A stretch of DNA of 64,000 nucleotides from Bordetella genomosp. 13 (GCF_007679965.1 NZ_VEHL01000004.1:372001-436000); one strand, 5' to 3'. Positions 46,876 to 55,612 are shown, numbered from the stretch's first letter. A program made the numbers and translations. The notes: generated by a model not told the origin, from the sequence alone.

Positions 46876-47655
46876 ATGAACGAACCGCTACGAGAGAAAT
46901 CCTACTTCGACCAACGCGCCACGCAGGACATGGCCAGGCACCTGCGCATCGTCGAGCGCAGCACGCAGGAAACCATGGCCTACGCCTGTCGCATCCTGGC
47001 CATGACGGAACAGGAGGCCGGCCTGGCGGGCCAGATCAGCGTGCGTTCGCAGCGCCCCGGCGCGTACTGGACCCTGCGCTTCGGCCTGGGCTTCGATGAG
47101 GCCACGCCCGAGGACTTCATCGAGGTCGACCGCGACCTGAACACGCTGACCGGCGAGGGCATGGCCAATCCCGCCACGCGTTTCCACCTGTGGGTGTACG
47201 ACGCGCGGCCCGATGTCGATTCCATCATCCATACCCATTCGCCGTGGGCCTCGGCGCTGGCCGCCGCGCGCCAGCCGCTGGTGATCTCGCAGATGGACAT
47301 GACGCCGCTGCATAACGACTGCGCTTTCCTGGGCGACTGGCCCGGCGTGCCCATCGCCGACCAGGAGGGCGTCATCATCTCGGGCGCCCTGGGCCGGAAG
47401 CGCGCCATCATCCTGGCCCACCACGGCTACCTGACCGCCGGCAGTAGCTGCGAAGAAGCGACGTACCTGTCGGTGTACCTGGAGCGCGCCGCGCGCATGC
47501 AGATCCGCGCCCAGGCCTTCGGCCCGCTGACGCCGGTGGACGACGCCCTGGCCGCCGAGGCGCACGACTACCTGCTCAAGCCGTCCATCGTGAAGGCCAC
47601 CTTCAATTACTGGGCGCGCCAGACGCACGGCATCGAGCCGCTGCGCATCGCATAG
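46876..47655 (+). CDS. Class II aldolase/adducin family protein (1)
   Basis: A 259-aa cytosolic metal-dependent aldolase or decarboxylase-like protein. Zinc-site His are visible in IIHTHSPWA and LAHHGYL; other signatures are EAGLAGQISVRS, GFDEATPEDFIEVD and NPATRFHLWVYDARPDVDSI (in parts). The substrate is not evident; relatives act on fuculose- or ribulose-phosphates and on 3-oxo acids. It is followed by a transporter and an isomerase-like gene; a paralogue lies on the other strand at 49.7 kb. Confidence 0.86.
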   Translation: MNEPLREKSYFDQRATQDMARHLRIVERSTQETMAYACRILAMTEQEAGLAGQISVRSQRPGAYWTLRFGLGFDEATPEDFIEVDRDLNTLTGEGMANPATRFHLWVYDARPDVDSIIHTHSPWASALAAARQPLVISQMDMTPLHNDCAFLGDWPGVPIADQEGVIISGALGRKRAIILAHHGYLTAGSSCEEATYLSVYLERAARMQIRAQAFGPLTPVDDALAAEAHDYLLKPSIVKATFNYWARQTHGIEPLRIA

Positions 47656-47689
47656 CCCGCGTCGCGACGACAACCACAAGGGGAACACC

Positions 47690-49021
47690 ATGACACACGC
47701 ATCGAATGCGGGCGTCCGCTCGCGCAAGCAATACGTCACGGCCGGCCTGGCCAGCATGATGGGCACCACTATCGAGTGGTACGACTTCTTCCTGTACGGC
47801 ACGGCCGCCGCGCTGATCTTCAACAAGATTTTCTTCCCGGCCTTCGATCCGCTGACGGGCACGCTGGCGGCCTTCGCCACCTATTCCGTGGGCTTTTTCG
47901 CGCGGCCGCTGGGCGGCATCATCTTCGGCCACTTCGGCGACCGCGTGGGCCGCAAGTCCATGCTGCTGATCACGCTGTTCCTGATGGGCATACCCACCAT
48001 CCTGATCGGGCTGATCCCTTCGTACGACAGCATCGGCTACTGGGCGGCGGTGCTGCTGGTGCTGATGCGCCTGTTGCAGGGCGTGGCGGTGGGCGGCGAG
48101 TGGGGCGGGGCCGTGCTGATGGCCGTCGAGCATGCGCCCGAGGGCAAGAAGGGCTTCTTCGGCAGCCTGCCGCAGACGGGCGTGGCCCCCGGGCTGATTC
48201 TGTCGTCGCTGGCCATGGGCGCCGTGGCGGCCTTGCCCGAGCAGGACATGCTGTCCTGGGGCTGGCGCATTCCGTTCATCGCCAGCGTCCTGCTGTTGCT
48301 GGTGGGCTGGTTCATCCGCGTCAAGGTGGCCGAGTCGCCCGACTTCGAGCACATGCAGACGCAAGGCGAGAAGGTCGAGATTCCCGCGATGACGGTGCTG
48401 CGCCGCTATCCCCGCGAAGTGCTGGCCGTGGTCGGCGGCCGGCTGGCCGAGGTGACGTGGTTCTACACCGTGGTGACCTTCGCGCTGGCCTATGCCACGG
48501 GCACGCTGGGCATAGACCGGAAGGTGATGCTGGACGCCACCGTATGGGGCGCGCTGGTGGCGCTGTTCATCATGCCGCTGTGCGGGGTGCTGGGCGACCG
48601 CATCGGCTTCAAGTGGGTGTTCATGGCGGGCTCGCTGGGCATCGTGGTGTATGCGTCCACGTTCTTCTCGATGCTGCAGACGCTGGATCCGGGCACCATC
48701 ACGCTGGCCGTGGCCATCGCCATCGGCGTGGTCTACGCCGCGCTGTACGGTCCGGAAGGCGGCCTGTTCTCGGCGCAGTTCCCGCCGGAAGTACGCTACA
48801 GCGGCATTTCCATCGCGGTGCAGGTGTCCGGCGCCATCGGCGGCGGACTCGCGCCCATCGTGGCCACCTCGCTGCTGGCCTACGGCAACGGCAGCCCGCG
48901 CTACATCGTCTGGTATCTCGGCACGCTGGGCGTCATCGCCATTGTCAGCGCCTGCTTCATGCACGGGCCGTCGCGCTTCGCGCTGCCTGCCGCCGCTGCC
49001 GTGCAACGGAGCGGCTCGTGA
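47690..49021 (+). CDS. MHS-family MFS transporter
   Basis: A 443-aa proton symporter of the metabolite:H+ symporter group with 12 helices. Signatures: GTTIEWYDFFLYGTAAAL, GIIFGHFGDRVGRKSMLL, LLQGVAVGGEWGGAVLM, and the A-loop-like GDRIGFKWVF. Members carry small carboxylates or osmolytes. It lies 34 bp after the aldolase and its stop overlaps the GTG start of the next gene, so the three are one operon. Confidence 0.9.
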   Translation: MTHASNAGVRSRKQYVTAGLASMMGTTIEWYDFFLYGTAAALIFNKIFFPAFDPLTGTLAAFATYSVGFFARPLGGIIFGHFGDRVGRKSMLLITLFLMGIPTILIGLIPSYDSIGYWAAVLLVLMRLLQGVAVGGEWGGAVLMAVEHAPEGKKGFFGSLPQTGVAPGLILSSLAMGAVAALPEQDMLSWGWRIPFIASVLLLLVGWFIRVKVAESPDFEHMQTQGEKVEIPAMTVLRRYPREVLAVVGGRLAEVTWFYTVVTFALAYATGTLGIDRKVMLDATVWGALVALFIMPLCGVLGDRIGFKWVFMAGSLGIVVYASTFFSMLQTLDPGTITLAVAIAIGVVYAALYGPEGGLFSAQFPPEVRYSGISIAVQVSGAIGGGLAPIVATSLLAYGNGSPRYIVWYLGTLGVIAIVSACFMHGPSRFALPAAAAVQRSGS

Positions 49022-49647
49022 GCGCGCGCGCCATCGAGTACTACTTCTGGATGAACTCCGACTGGGCCTACCTGGGCGCGGACCGGCTGCTGGCGCTGTC
49101 GCGGCACCACGGCGTGCCGATCCGCTACCTGCCCGTGGACCTGCCCGCCGTGTATGCGCGCACGGGAGGCGTGCTGCTGGGCCGGCGCGCGCCCGAGCGG
49201 CAGGCCTATCGCGTGACGGAGCTGGCGCGCTGGTGCCGCAAGCTGGGCATCCACGTCAATCCGCGGCCGGCCTACATGTGTCCCAATGCGGACCAGGCCT
49301 CGCGCATTGCCATCGCGGCGCTGGCGCGCGGACTGGACGCGCACGGGCTGCACAAGGCCGTGCTGAAGGCCCAATGGTGCGACGAGCGGGACATCTCGGA
49401 TCCGCAGACCCTGGCCGCCATCCTGGTGGAGGAGGGGCTGGACGCGGGCGCGCTGATGGCGCATGCGGACGAGCCGGGCGTCGAGGCCGAGTACCGGCGC
49501 AACACCGACCAGGCGGTGGCGCGCGGCGTGTTCGGCTCGCCGTCGTACGTGTACGAGGGCGAGCTGTTCTGGGGGCAGGACCGGCTGGAGATGCTGGAAG
49601 AGGCCATCGTGGCGTCGCGGCGTCCGGTCCGCCCGGGACCGGGCTGA
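49018..49647 (+). CDS. 2-hydroxychromene-2-carboxylate isomerase-like (DsbA-family) protein
   Basis: A 209-aa thioredoxin-fold protein of the HCCA-isomerase/GST-kappa group. The N-terminal strand IEYYFWMNSDWAYLG has Ser in the active site instead of the CxxC of DsbA; the C-terminal GVFGSPSYVYEGELFWGQDRLEMLEEAI (in parts) is typical. It starts with GTG overlapping the transporter stop (GTGA). Such enzymes act in aromatic-ring catabolism with glutathione, suggesting the operon handles an aromatic or cyclic acid. Confidence 0.85.
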   Translation: MSARAIEYYFWMNSDWAYLGADRLLALSRHHGVPIRYLPVDLPAVYARTGGVLLGRRAPERQAYRVTELARWCRKLGIHVNPRPAYMCPNADQASRIAIAALARGLDAHGLHKAVLKAQWCDERDISDPQTLAAILVEEGLDAGALMAHADEPGVEAEYRRNTDQAVARGVFGSPSYVYEGELFWGQDRLEMLEEAIVASRRPVRPGPG

Positions 49648-49668
49648 ACGCGGGTGGCACTGCGCAGC

Positions 49669-49694
49669 GCCGGCGTTCCCGTGGGAACGCCGGC
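49669..49694. terminator. Hairpin between convergent operons
   Basis: Perfect 12-bp arms GCCGGCGTTCCC (49669-49680) and GGGAACGCCGGC (49683-49694) separated by 2 nt, between convergent gene ends. No T-run. Confidence 0.5.
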
Positions 49695-49701
49695 CCGCCG
49701 G

Positions 49702-50484
49702 TCAGTTCAGCACGTCCGGGTGATTGCGCAGCGCCTTGCGCGCGTTGTATGCGAACCCCACCTCGCTGCGCTTGGGCGTCAGGATCCAGTCGTGCGCTTC
49801 CTTGCCCAGTTCCGGCGGAATGGGACGGATGGTGCCGGCCCCCATGGCCAGCAATTGCATGCGCGCGGCGCGCTCGAACTGCAGCGCCAGCTGGCAGGAC
49901 ATTTCGACGCTCTCGGTGGCCACCAGCATGCCGTGGTGCGTGAGCAGGATCGCGCGCTTGTCCTGCAGCGCCGCGCTGATGATCTCGCCTTCCTCGTTGC
50001 CCACGGGCACGCCGGGCCAGTCCTTCAGGAAGGCCACGTCGCCGTACAGGACGCAGTTGTCCATGTGGCTGACTTCCAGCGGCACCTCCAGCATGGACAG
50101 CGCGGCCGCGTGCAGCGGATGCGTGTGGATGATGCACTGCACGTCGGGCCGCGCGCGGTAGATCCACGAATGGAAGCGGTTGGCCGGGTTGGCCATGCGT
50201 TCGCCTTCCAGCACGTTCAGGTGCTCGTCCACCTTCAGCAGGTTGGACGCGGTGATCTCGTCGAATCCCAGGCCCAGCTGCTGCGTGTAGAACGTGCCCG
50301 GTTCGCCGGTGCGCGCGGTGATCTGGCCGGCCAGGCCGGAGTCGTGGCCGCCGTCGTACAGGATGCGGCAGGTCAGCGCGAGCTTCTCGCGCAGCGACCA
50401 GTCGCCGCCGGCCAGCTTTTTTTCCATATCCCGCTGGGCCTGCTGCACCAGCTGGTCCTTGGACAGGGTCATCGTGTCGGTCAT
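49702..50484 (-). CDS. Class II aldolase/adducin family protein (2)
   Basis: A 260-aa paralogue of the aldolase at 46.9 kb, sharing DSGLAGQITART, GFDEITASNLLKVDEHL, ANRFHSWIYRARPDVQ, the metal His in IIHTHPLHA and THHGMLV. It is the third gene of the minus-strand set after a Bug receptor and a GST, with 21 bp between it and the GST gene. Two homologues meeting at their 3' ends suggest an old duplication or assembly of two related catabolic units. Confidence 0.86.
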   Translation of the reverse strand: MTDTMTLSKDQLVQQAQRDMEKKLAGGDWSLREKLALTCRILYDGGHDSGLAGQITARTGEPGTFYTQQLGLGFDEITASNLLKVDEHLNVLEGERMANPANRFHSWIYRARPDVQCIIHTHPLHAAALSMLEVPLEVSHMDNCVLYGDVAFLKDWPGVPVGNEEGEIISAALQDKRAILLTHHGMLVATESVEMSCQLALQFERAARMQLLAMGAGTIRPIPPELGKEAHDWILTPKRSEVGFAYNARKALRNHPDVLN

Positions 50485-50505
50485 GTGTCGTCTCCTGGAC
50501 GTAGA

Positions 50506-51156
50506 TTAATCGGGTTCGCCGTCCAGCAATGGCACGTAGCCCGGCAGGCGCCGCATGCGGGCCAGCCATTGCTGCAAAGCGGCGTGGCCGCCGAGGTCGT
50601 AGCCGCCCAGCGCCGCCATCGCCGTGTACGGATACAGCGCGACGTCGGCGATGGTGGGCGCGTCCCCGGCGAAATAGGGTTGCGTGGCCAGGTGGGCCTC
50701 CATGATGGCGGCCGCGCGGTAGCCGATCTCGCGCCACGCCGCGATGGCGGGGTCGTCCACCCGCGCGCTGCGGCGCAGGTGCACCAGCAGGCGCGGCTGG
50801 GCATAGGCGTGCATATGCTGCGTCTGTTCGAAGCTGAGCCACGAGACGACGCGCGCCTGCCCGGCCGCGTCCTCGGGCAGCCAGGGCGTGCCGCGTCCCA
50901 GATACCAGAGTATCGCGATGGACTCGGCCAGCCACGTGCCGTCGGGCAGTTGCAGCACGGGCACCTGGCCGAACGGATTGATCCGGCGGAACTCGGGCCG
51001 TTCCAGGTCGCCCTGCAGGATGTCCAGCGAGCGGCGGCGTACGTCCAGGCCCATCCAGCCGCAGGCCAGGCGGATCTTCCAGGCGTTGCCCGAGCGCAGC
51101 GTGTCGACCAGCAGCAGGTCCTGGCCTTTCAGGGGATGCGGGGTGTCTGTGGTCAC
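50506..51156 (-). CDS. Glutathione S-transferase family protein
   Basis: A 216-aa protein with an N-terminal thioredoxin-like domain (KIRLACGWMGLDVRRRSLDI, NPFGQVPVLQLPDGTWLAESIAIL in parts, with the cis-Pro of VPVL and the ES of ESIAI) and a helical C-terminal domain. There is no ATG near the start; GTG at VTTDTPHPLKG is chosen, 8 bp after the upstream receptor gene's stop. A longer open frame upstream runs through that receptor gene and is rejected. Confidence 0.82.
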   Translation of the reverse strand: MTTDTPHPLKGQDLLLVDTLRSGNAWKIRLACGWMGLDVRRRSLDILQGDLERPEFRRINPFGQVPVLQLPDGTWLAESIAILWYLGRGTPWLPEDAAGQARVVSWLSFEQTQHMHAYAQPRLLVHLRRSARVDDPAIAAWREIGYRAAAIMEAHLATQPYFAGDAPTIADVALYPYTAMAALGGYDLGGHAALQQWLARMRRLPGYVPLLDGEPD

Positions 51157-51164
51157 GGTGTGGC

Positions 51165-52133
51165 TCAGTTCAAGGTGATGTTGGCGCGCTTGACGATCTC
51201 GACCCAGCGCGTGCGTTCGCCGGCCAGGAAGGCGTCGTGCTCGGCCACGTCGCCCGAGTACAACTGGATGCCCTGGGCGGCGACGCGGCCGCGCAGTTCC
51301 TCGGAGGCCAACGCCTGCTTCAACGCGCCGTTTAGCCTGGCCACGACGTCGTCGGGCGTGCCGGCCGGCACGTAGAAGGCGCTCCACGAGGCGATGCGCA
51401 GGTCCGGCTTGCCCAGTTGCTGCGTGGTGGGCACCTGCTCGGCGCCCTGCACGGCGGTGTCCGACGCCAGCATCAGCGCCTTGAGCTTGCCGCTTTGCGC
51501 ATGCGGCATCACCACCGGCACCGCGTCCATCACCAGGTCGACCTGGCCGCCTACGGCGGCGTTCACCGCCTCGCCGCCGCTCTTGAACGGGATGTGCAGG
51601 ATGTCCAGGGATTCGCGCAGCTTCAGCAGTTCCAGTCCCAGATGCGGCGAACTGGCGTTGCCGGCCGAGCCGAAATTCAGCTTGCCGGGGTTGGCCTTCG
51701 CGTAGTCCACCAGTTGCGCATAGGTCTGGATGCCCAGCGAGGCGCGCGCGGCCAGCACGTAGGGCGCCGCCGACACCAGGCCGACAGGGCGGAAGGCGCG
51801 CTGCGGGTCGTAGCCGAGCTTGGGCATGATCAGCGGATTGACCACCTGGGTGCCGACGGTGCCCATGAAGACGGTGTAGCCGTCGGGCGCGGCGCTGGCG
51901 CCGGCCTGCGCGGCGATCACGCCGCCGGCGCCTGGCCGGTTCTCCACGATGACGTTGCCGCCCAGCGCCTGCGACCAGGCCTGCCCGACGTGGCGCGCCA
52001 CGATGTCCGTGATGCCGCCCGCGCCGAACGGCACGATCAACCGGATCGGCTTGTCCGGAAACGCGGCCTGCGCGCTGGTCGCCATCAATGCCGCCGTTGC
52101 CAGGCCGAGTGCCGCCGCTGAATGCTTGAACAT
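51165..52133 (-). CDS. Bug/TctC-family tripartite tricarboxylate receptor (1)
   Basis: Periplasmic solute-binding protein, 322 aa, with a signal peptide (SAAALGLATAALMATSAQA, cut before AFPDKP). The Bug hallmarks are present: FPDKPIRLIVPFGAGGITDIVAR (in parts), VIVENRPGAGGVIAAQ, LNFGSAGNASSPHLG, IPFKSGGEAVNAAVGGQVDL (in parts). No TctA/TctB membrane genes are adjacent, as is common for the expanded Bug sets of Bordetella relatives. First gene of the receptor-GST-aldolase unit. Confidence 0.92.
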   Translation of the reverse strand: MFKHSAAALGLATAALMATSAQAAFPDKPIRLIVPFGAGGITDIVARHVGQAWSQALGGNVIVENRPGAGGVIAAQAGASAAPDGYTVFMGTVGTQVVNPLIMPKLGYDPQRAFRPVGLVSAAPYVLAARASLGIQTYAQLVDYAKANPGKLNFGSAGNASSPHLGLELLKLRESLDILHIPFKSGGEAVNAAVGGQVDLVMDAVPVVMPHAQSGKLKALMLASDTAVQGAEQVPTTQQLGKPDLRIASWSAFYVPAGTPDDVVARLNGALKQALASEELRGRVAAQGIQLYSGDVAEHDAFLAGERTRWVEIVKRANITLN

Positions 52134-52175
52134 GGTCTTCCCCTTGGGTGCGTGAACGGCGTGTATCGCCATTCT

Positions 52176-52211
52176 ATGACACAAAGTGTCCTATAGAACA
52201 CCTGGTGTCAT
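52176..52211. promoter_or_regulatory. 36-bp composite palindromic operator
   Basis: Two copies of the motif TAGnACAC-N3-GTGTCAT face each other around a central CTATAG; the 18-bp halves match at 15 positions as an inverted repeat. Each half itself has a dyad: GACAC-AAA-GTGTC (52178-52190) and ACACC-T-GGTGT (52198-52208). It lies about 43 bp upstream of the Bug receptor start and 150 bp before the VOC gene. It looks like a paired-dimer binding site. Confidence 0.7.
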
Positions 52212-52360
52212 CAAAGCGGGGAAACCCTGAAGCGAGGGGCATCGCTGGCGATAGGCGGGACGGATCATGTCGCCGTACGATAGGCGGGCGTCGGCCGCGT
52301 GGTCGGCGCCAGCGTGGGTTCTTCCAGCAGCAGTCCTGCAACCATGAAGGGGAGACCGGC

Positions 52361-52840
52361 ATGATCAGCAAGAACACCATTTGCCTGTGGTATGACGGCA
52401 CCGCATTGGAGGCGGCGACCTTCTACGCCAGGACCTTTCCCGACAGCTCGGTGAACGCGGTCCATCGTTCCCCGGCCGACAATCCTTCCAGCAAGGAAGG
52501 CGAGATCCTGACGGTCGAGTTCACGGTGATGGGCATTCCATGCCTGGGCCTGAACGGCGGCCCGGCCTTCAAGCACAACGAGGCGTTCTCGTTCCAGGTG
52601 GCCACGGACGACCAGGAAGAGACCGATCGGCTGTGGAACGCCATCGTCGGCAACGGCGGCCATGAGAGCGCGTGCGGGTGGTGCAAGGACAAGTGGGGCC
52701 TGTCCTGGCAGATCACGCCTCGGGTGCTGACCGAGGCGTATACCGATCCGGACCGCGCGGCGGCCAAGCGGGCCTTCGAGGCGATGATGACCATGACGAA
52801 GATCGACGTCGCGGCCATCGAGAAGGCGCGGCGGGGTTGA
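52361..52840 (+). CDS. VOC superfamily protein (PhnB-like)
   Basis: A 159-aa vicinal-oxygen-chelate-fold protein of the PhnB/3-demethylubiquinone-like group. Signatures: CLWYDGTALEAATFYARTFPDS (in parts), GEILTVEFTVMGIPCLGLNGGP (in parts), NEAFSFQVATDDQEETDRLW (in parts), CGWCKDKWGLSWQITPRVL. Catalytic role unknown. The ATG has GGGGAGA upstream. It is followed 14 bp later by a small hypothetical gene with a similar leader sequence (GGGGAGACCGGCATG), hinting at a local duplication of the initiation region. Confidence 0.85.
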   Translation: MISKNTICLWYDGTALEAATFYARTFPDSSVNAVHRSPADNPSSKEGEILTVEFTVMGIPCLGLNGGPAFKHNEAFSFQVATDDQEETDRLWNAIVGNGGHESACGWCKDKWGLSWQITPRVLTEAYTDPDRAAAKRAFEAMMTMTKIDVAAIEKARRG

Positions 52841-52854
52841 ACGGGGAGACCGGC

Positions 52855-53256
52855 ATGGTCAGTGGCCTGACTTACTTCATGAACCGCATGGCCGAGGGCG
52901 AACTGGAAGGCTTGCTTGCCGGGAGGCGGACGTTCTATCTCGAGAACATCCAGGATTACGAGGTAGTGCTGGCACAGGTCAAGGCGGGCGTGGTGGCGCT
53001 GGGGCTGACGTGGGGACGATGGCCGACTGGGCCCCTGCTGTCGGATGCGGAGGGCGTGTTGACCGCGTTGTCGTCGCCATTGGGGTTTGTGGCCGTGGCG
53101 ACGCTCTGGGGCGTGGCAAAGGCCGTTGGCGCCGCGTCGGATGCGCGCGTGAAGGACGAAGCGGGCAACGCGGGAACGGAAGCCGACGTGGTCATCCAGC
53201 GGATGGGAGCCACGGCGATGGCGGTGTTCTTCGTGAATCGGACACGGAAAGAGTGA
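52855..53256 (+). CDS. Hypothetical protein
   Basis: A 133-aa protein of no family I recognise. It has a central weakly hydrophobic stretch (SSPLGFVAVATLWGVAKAVGAA) and a C-terminal mixed segment (VVIQRMGATAMAVFFVNRTRKE). No signal peptide. The initiation region (GGGGAGACCGGCATG) is nearly identical to that of the VOC gene 14 bp upstream, which supports translation. Function cannot be inferred. Confidence 0.6.
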   Translation: MVSGLTYFMNRMAEGELEGLLAGRRTFYLENIQDYEVVLAQVKAGVVALGLTWGRWPTGPLLSDAEGVLTALSSPLGFVAVATLWGVAKAVGAASDARVKDEAGNAGTEADVVIQRMGATAMAVFFVNRTRKE

Positions 53257-53343
53257 TACTCCCGCCACCTCCAGGCGGGTATCGCGGGCAGCTTTCGGAC
53301 GAAAGAAGCCTTTGCTCGCGACTGGCGAAGCGGCCGGGCCGGT

Positions 53344-53610
53344 TCAGTTGCCGTTGACCCCGTCCTGTATTTCCCGGACGAACCAGGGAAGGTTCAGCCG
53401 TTCGCCCTCGCCGGACTGTATGGTCAGGCGCTGGCCCGACGGGCCGGCGCCATTGTTCGCCCCTTGCGTCGTGGACGCCGGAGGGCTTCGGTAATCCATT
53501 CCGGTTTGCCGCGGCCGACTATCCGCGCAAGCGCTGATCGATGCGCAGGCAACCGCGGCCAGGACTGGCCGCAGTGCCGAGCGAAGGTGCTTCGGAAGGT
53601 GCTTCGTCAT
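53344..53610 (-). CDS. Small predicted lipoprotein
   Basis: An 88-aa protein with a basic N-terminus (MTKHLPKHLRSALRP), hydrophobic stretch and a lipobox-like SISAC, so the mature protein would start at Cys30 or so. The rest is polar (PPASTTQGANNGAGPSGQRLTI) with a conserved-looking end NLPWFVREIQDGVNGN. No family recognised. A longer in-frame start at 53817 is rejected since it lacks a lipobox context. The 206 bp before it hold no gene. Confidence 0.55.
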   Translation of the reverse strand: MTKHLPKHLRSALRPVLAAVACASISACADSRPRQTGMDYRSPPASTTQGANNGAGPSGQRLTIQSGEGERLNLPWFVREIQDGVNGN

Positions 53611-53816
53611 GTTCTGGTTCCCGCTGGCGGCACGGGCCTGCGTGCCGGGCATGATGGCCTCTACCGCATACCTTACCCGCAATACGAGGCCGCCAGCGGC
53701 CGAACCTACCAGCGGTAACTCATCGTCGCATACGGCAGGCCCTGCGCCAGTCCCTCCGCGCTGGCTTTTGTGTGCGGGCAACTCAAATTCATTTGAATCG
53801 GCCAGCCACAGTTTCA

Positions 53817-54716
53817 TCAGTGGGCCTGCCGCAATCTCCCTGTCCTGCGCAACTCATCCAATGCCTGCCGGACCAGCCGCGACGGCTGGAACTCCCGTCG
53901 TACGTACATCCCCACCGATCGCGTCAGCGCACCGCGCAGCATCGTCTTGCAGACCCCATGCTGCGACGCGCTGTCGATGGACGACTCCGGCAACAGCGCG
54001 ATCCCGCAATCGTTCTGCACGAAGCGCGTGATCGTGTTCAGGTCCCGCAGCGAATACACCGGGTTCAAGGGCTGCGATTCCCGCTGGAAGGCCCGCTCCG
54101 TCAGTACGCGCACGCTGGTGCCGGGCGGCATGCTGATCAGCGGCAGGGCGGCCAGTTCCGCGGGAGACCAATGCGTGATTCCCGGCCGCATCCGCTCGCT
54201 GTGGAACAGCACGAAGGGCTCGGTGAACAGCTCCTGGTAGACCAGGTCGGTCGCGTTCTCATCGCCCTTGGCCGTCACGGCGATGTCGACCCGCCGATCC
54301 CTCAGCAGCTCCAGCGCTTCGTTGGCGACCGGGTCGAACACCTCCACCCGTATCCGCGGATTCCTGCTCGTCAGGTTCCGGATCACCTGCGGAATCACCG
54401 ACGCCGCCAGCGTGGGCAGAGCCGCCAACGCCACGCGATTGTTCCGGTCCCGCAGGCGCTGCTCCAGTTCCTGCATGCCCTTCGCATGCAGCGCGGTGAT
54501 GCGCCGCGCCGTCTCCAGGATGTCCTGCCCCTCGCGCGATAGCCGCACCATCCGCGTGCTGCGCTCGAACAGCTTGATGCCCAGGCTTTCCTCGGTCTCC
54601 TTCAGCAGCTTGCTCAGCGTGGGCGGCGTGATGTGCAGCATCTCCGCCGTGCGGTGAAAGCTCAGCGTCTCCGCCAGCAGCACGAAGATGCGTAATTGTC
54701 TCGTCGTCAGATTCAT
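53817..54716 (-). CDS. LysR-family transcriptional regulator, divergent from SDR operon
   Basis: A 299-aa regulator with N-terminal winged helix (MNLTTRQLRIFVLLAETLSFHRTAEMLHITPPTLSKLLKETEE in parts) and an effector-binding domain (about 90-295). It is divergent from the SDR-SDR-CMD-Bug operon with 92 bp between starts, the classical LysR arrangement, so it very probably controls that operon. Effector unknown. Confidence 0.9.
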   Translation of the reverse strand: MNLTTRQLRIFVLLAETLSFHRTAEMLHITPPTLSKLLKETEESLGIKLFERSTRMVRLSREGQDILETARRITALHAKGMQELEQRLRDRNNRVALAALPTLAASVIPQVIRNLTSRNPRIRVEVFDPVANEALELLRDRRVDIAVTAKGDENATDLVYQELFTEPFVLFHSERMRPGITHWSPAELAALPLISMPPGTSVRVLTERAFQRESQPLNPVYSLRDLNTITRFVQNDCGIALLPESSIDSASQHGVCKTMLRGALTRSVGMYVRREFQPSRLVRQALDELRRTGRLRQAH

Positions 54717-54808
54717 TCTTTTTGTCTATCAATCGCATCCGGATCGGAACTTACCCTTCGCGCCCCGCTGCCTTAGCCTCTACATCACGATCTATCTCTG
54801 GAGCTGGA

Positions 54809-55603
54809 ATGTTTCGCCTTGATGGAAAGGTTGCGCTCGTGACGGGGTGCGGAACGCTGGGTGAGGGGTGGGGCAACGGCAAGGCCGCCGCGGCGGTGCT
54901 GGCCAGGCAGGGAGCCTCGATATACGGATGCGACCTGGACATCGAGGCGGCCCGGCAATCGGCCGCGGCCATCGCCGCCGATGGCGGCCGCGTCCAGGTG
55001 CAGACCTGCGACGTCACCGATGGCGCGCAGGTGGCCGGCCTGGTCGAGGCCTGCATCGATACCTATGGCCGCATCGACATCCTGGTCAACAACGTCGGCC
55101 GCTCGGAGCCCGGCGACCCGGTCAGCATGACGGAGGAAGCCTGGCACGATCAGATCCAGGTCAACCTGACGTCCGCCTTCCTGTGCTGCAAGCACGTCAT
55201 TCCTCTCATGAAGGAACAGGGTGGGGGATCCATTATCAACATTTCTTCCATCGCGGGGCTGCGGTATGCGGGCAAACCCCAGGTGGGCTACGCGGCGGCC
55301 AAGGCGGCCCTGATGCAGATGACGGCCACCACCGCCGTGATCTATGCCGCCGACGGCGTGCGCCTCAATTCGGTGGTGCCCGGGCTGATGTTCACGCCGC
55401 TGGTGCAACGCCTGGCGCAGAAGTACGCCAAGGGCGATTTCGAGGGCTTCGTGGCGCATCGGCATGCGCAGGTGCCCTCGGGCCGCATGGGCGACGCCTG
55501 GGACGTGGCCCATGCGGTGGCCTTCCTGGCCAGCGACGAGAGCCGCTACATCACGGGGCAGCAGATCGTGGTGGACGGCGGCATCACGATGGCCACGCGC
55601 TAG
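54809..55603 (+). CDS. SDR family oxidoreductase (1)
   Basis: A 264-aa NAD(P)-dependent short-chain dehydrogenase. The cofactor motif is atypical: TGCGTLGEGWGNGKAAAAVLA (in parts), where the usual TGxxxGIG is stretched to a GxGWGNG form. NNVG, the catalytic Ser of ISSIAGL, YxxxK (VGYAAAKAAL) and PGLMFTPL are present; Tyr and Lys are intact. The ATG at MFRLDGKVALVTG has a weak Shine-Dalgarno (GGAGCTGG). First gene of the operon, followed after 9 bp by a paralogue with the same unusual motif. Confidence 0.9.
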   Translation: MFRLDGKVALVTGCGTLGEGWGNGKAAAAVLARQGASIYGCDLDIEAARQSAAAIAADGGRVQVQTCDVTDGAQVAGLVEACIDTYGRIDILVNNVGRSEPGDPVSMTEEAWHDQIQVNLTSAFLCCKHVIPLMKEQGGGSIINISSIAGLRYAGKPQVGYAAAKAALMQMTATTAVIYAADGVRLNSVVPGLMFTPLVQRLAQKYAKGDFEGFVAHRHAQVPSGRMGDAWDVAHAVAFLASDESRYITGQQIVVDGGITMATR

Positions 55604-55612
55604 GGGGACACG

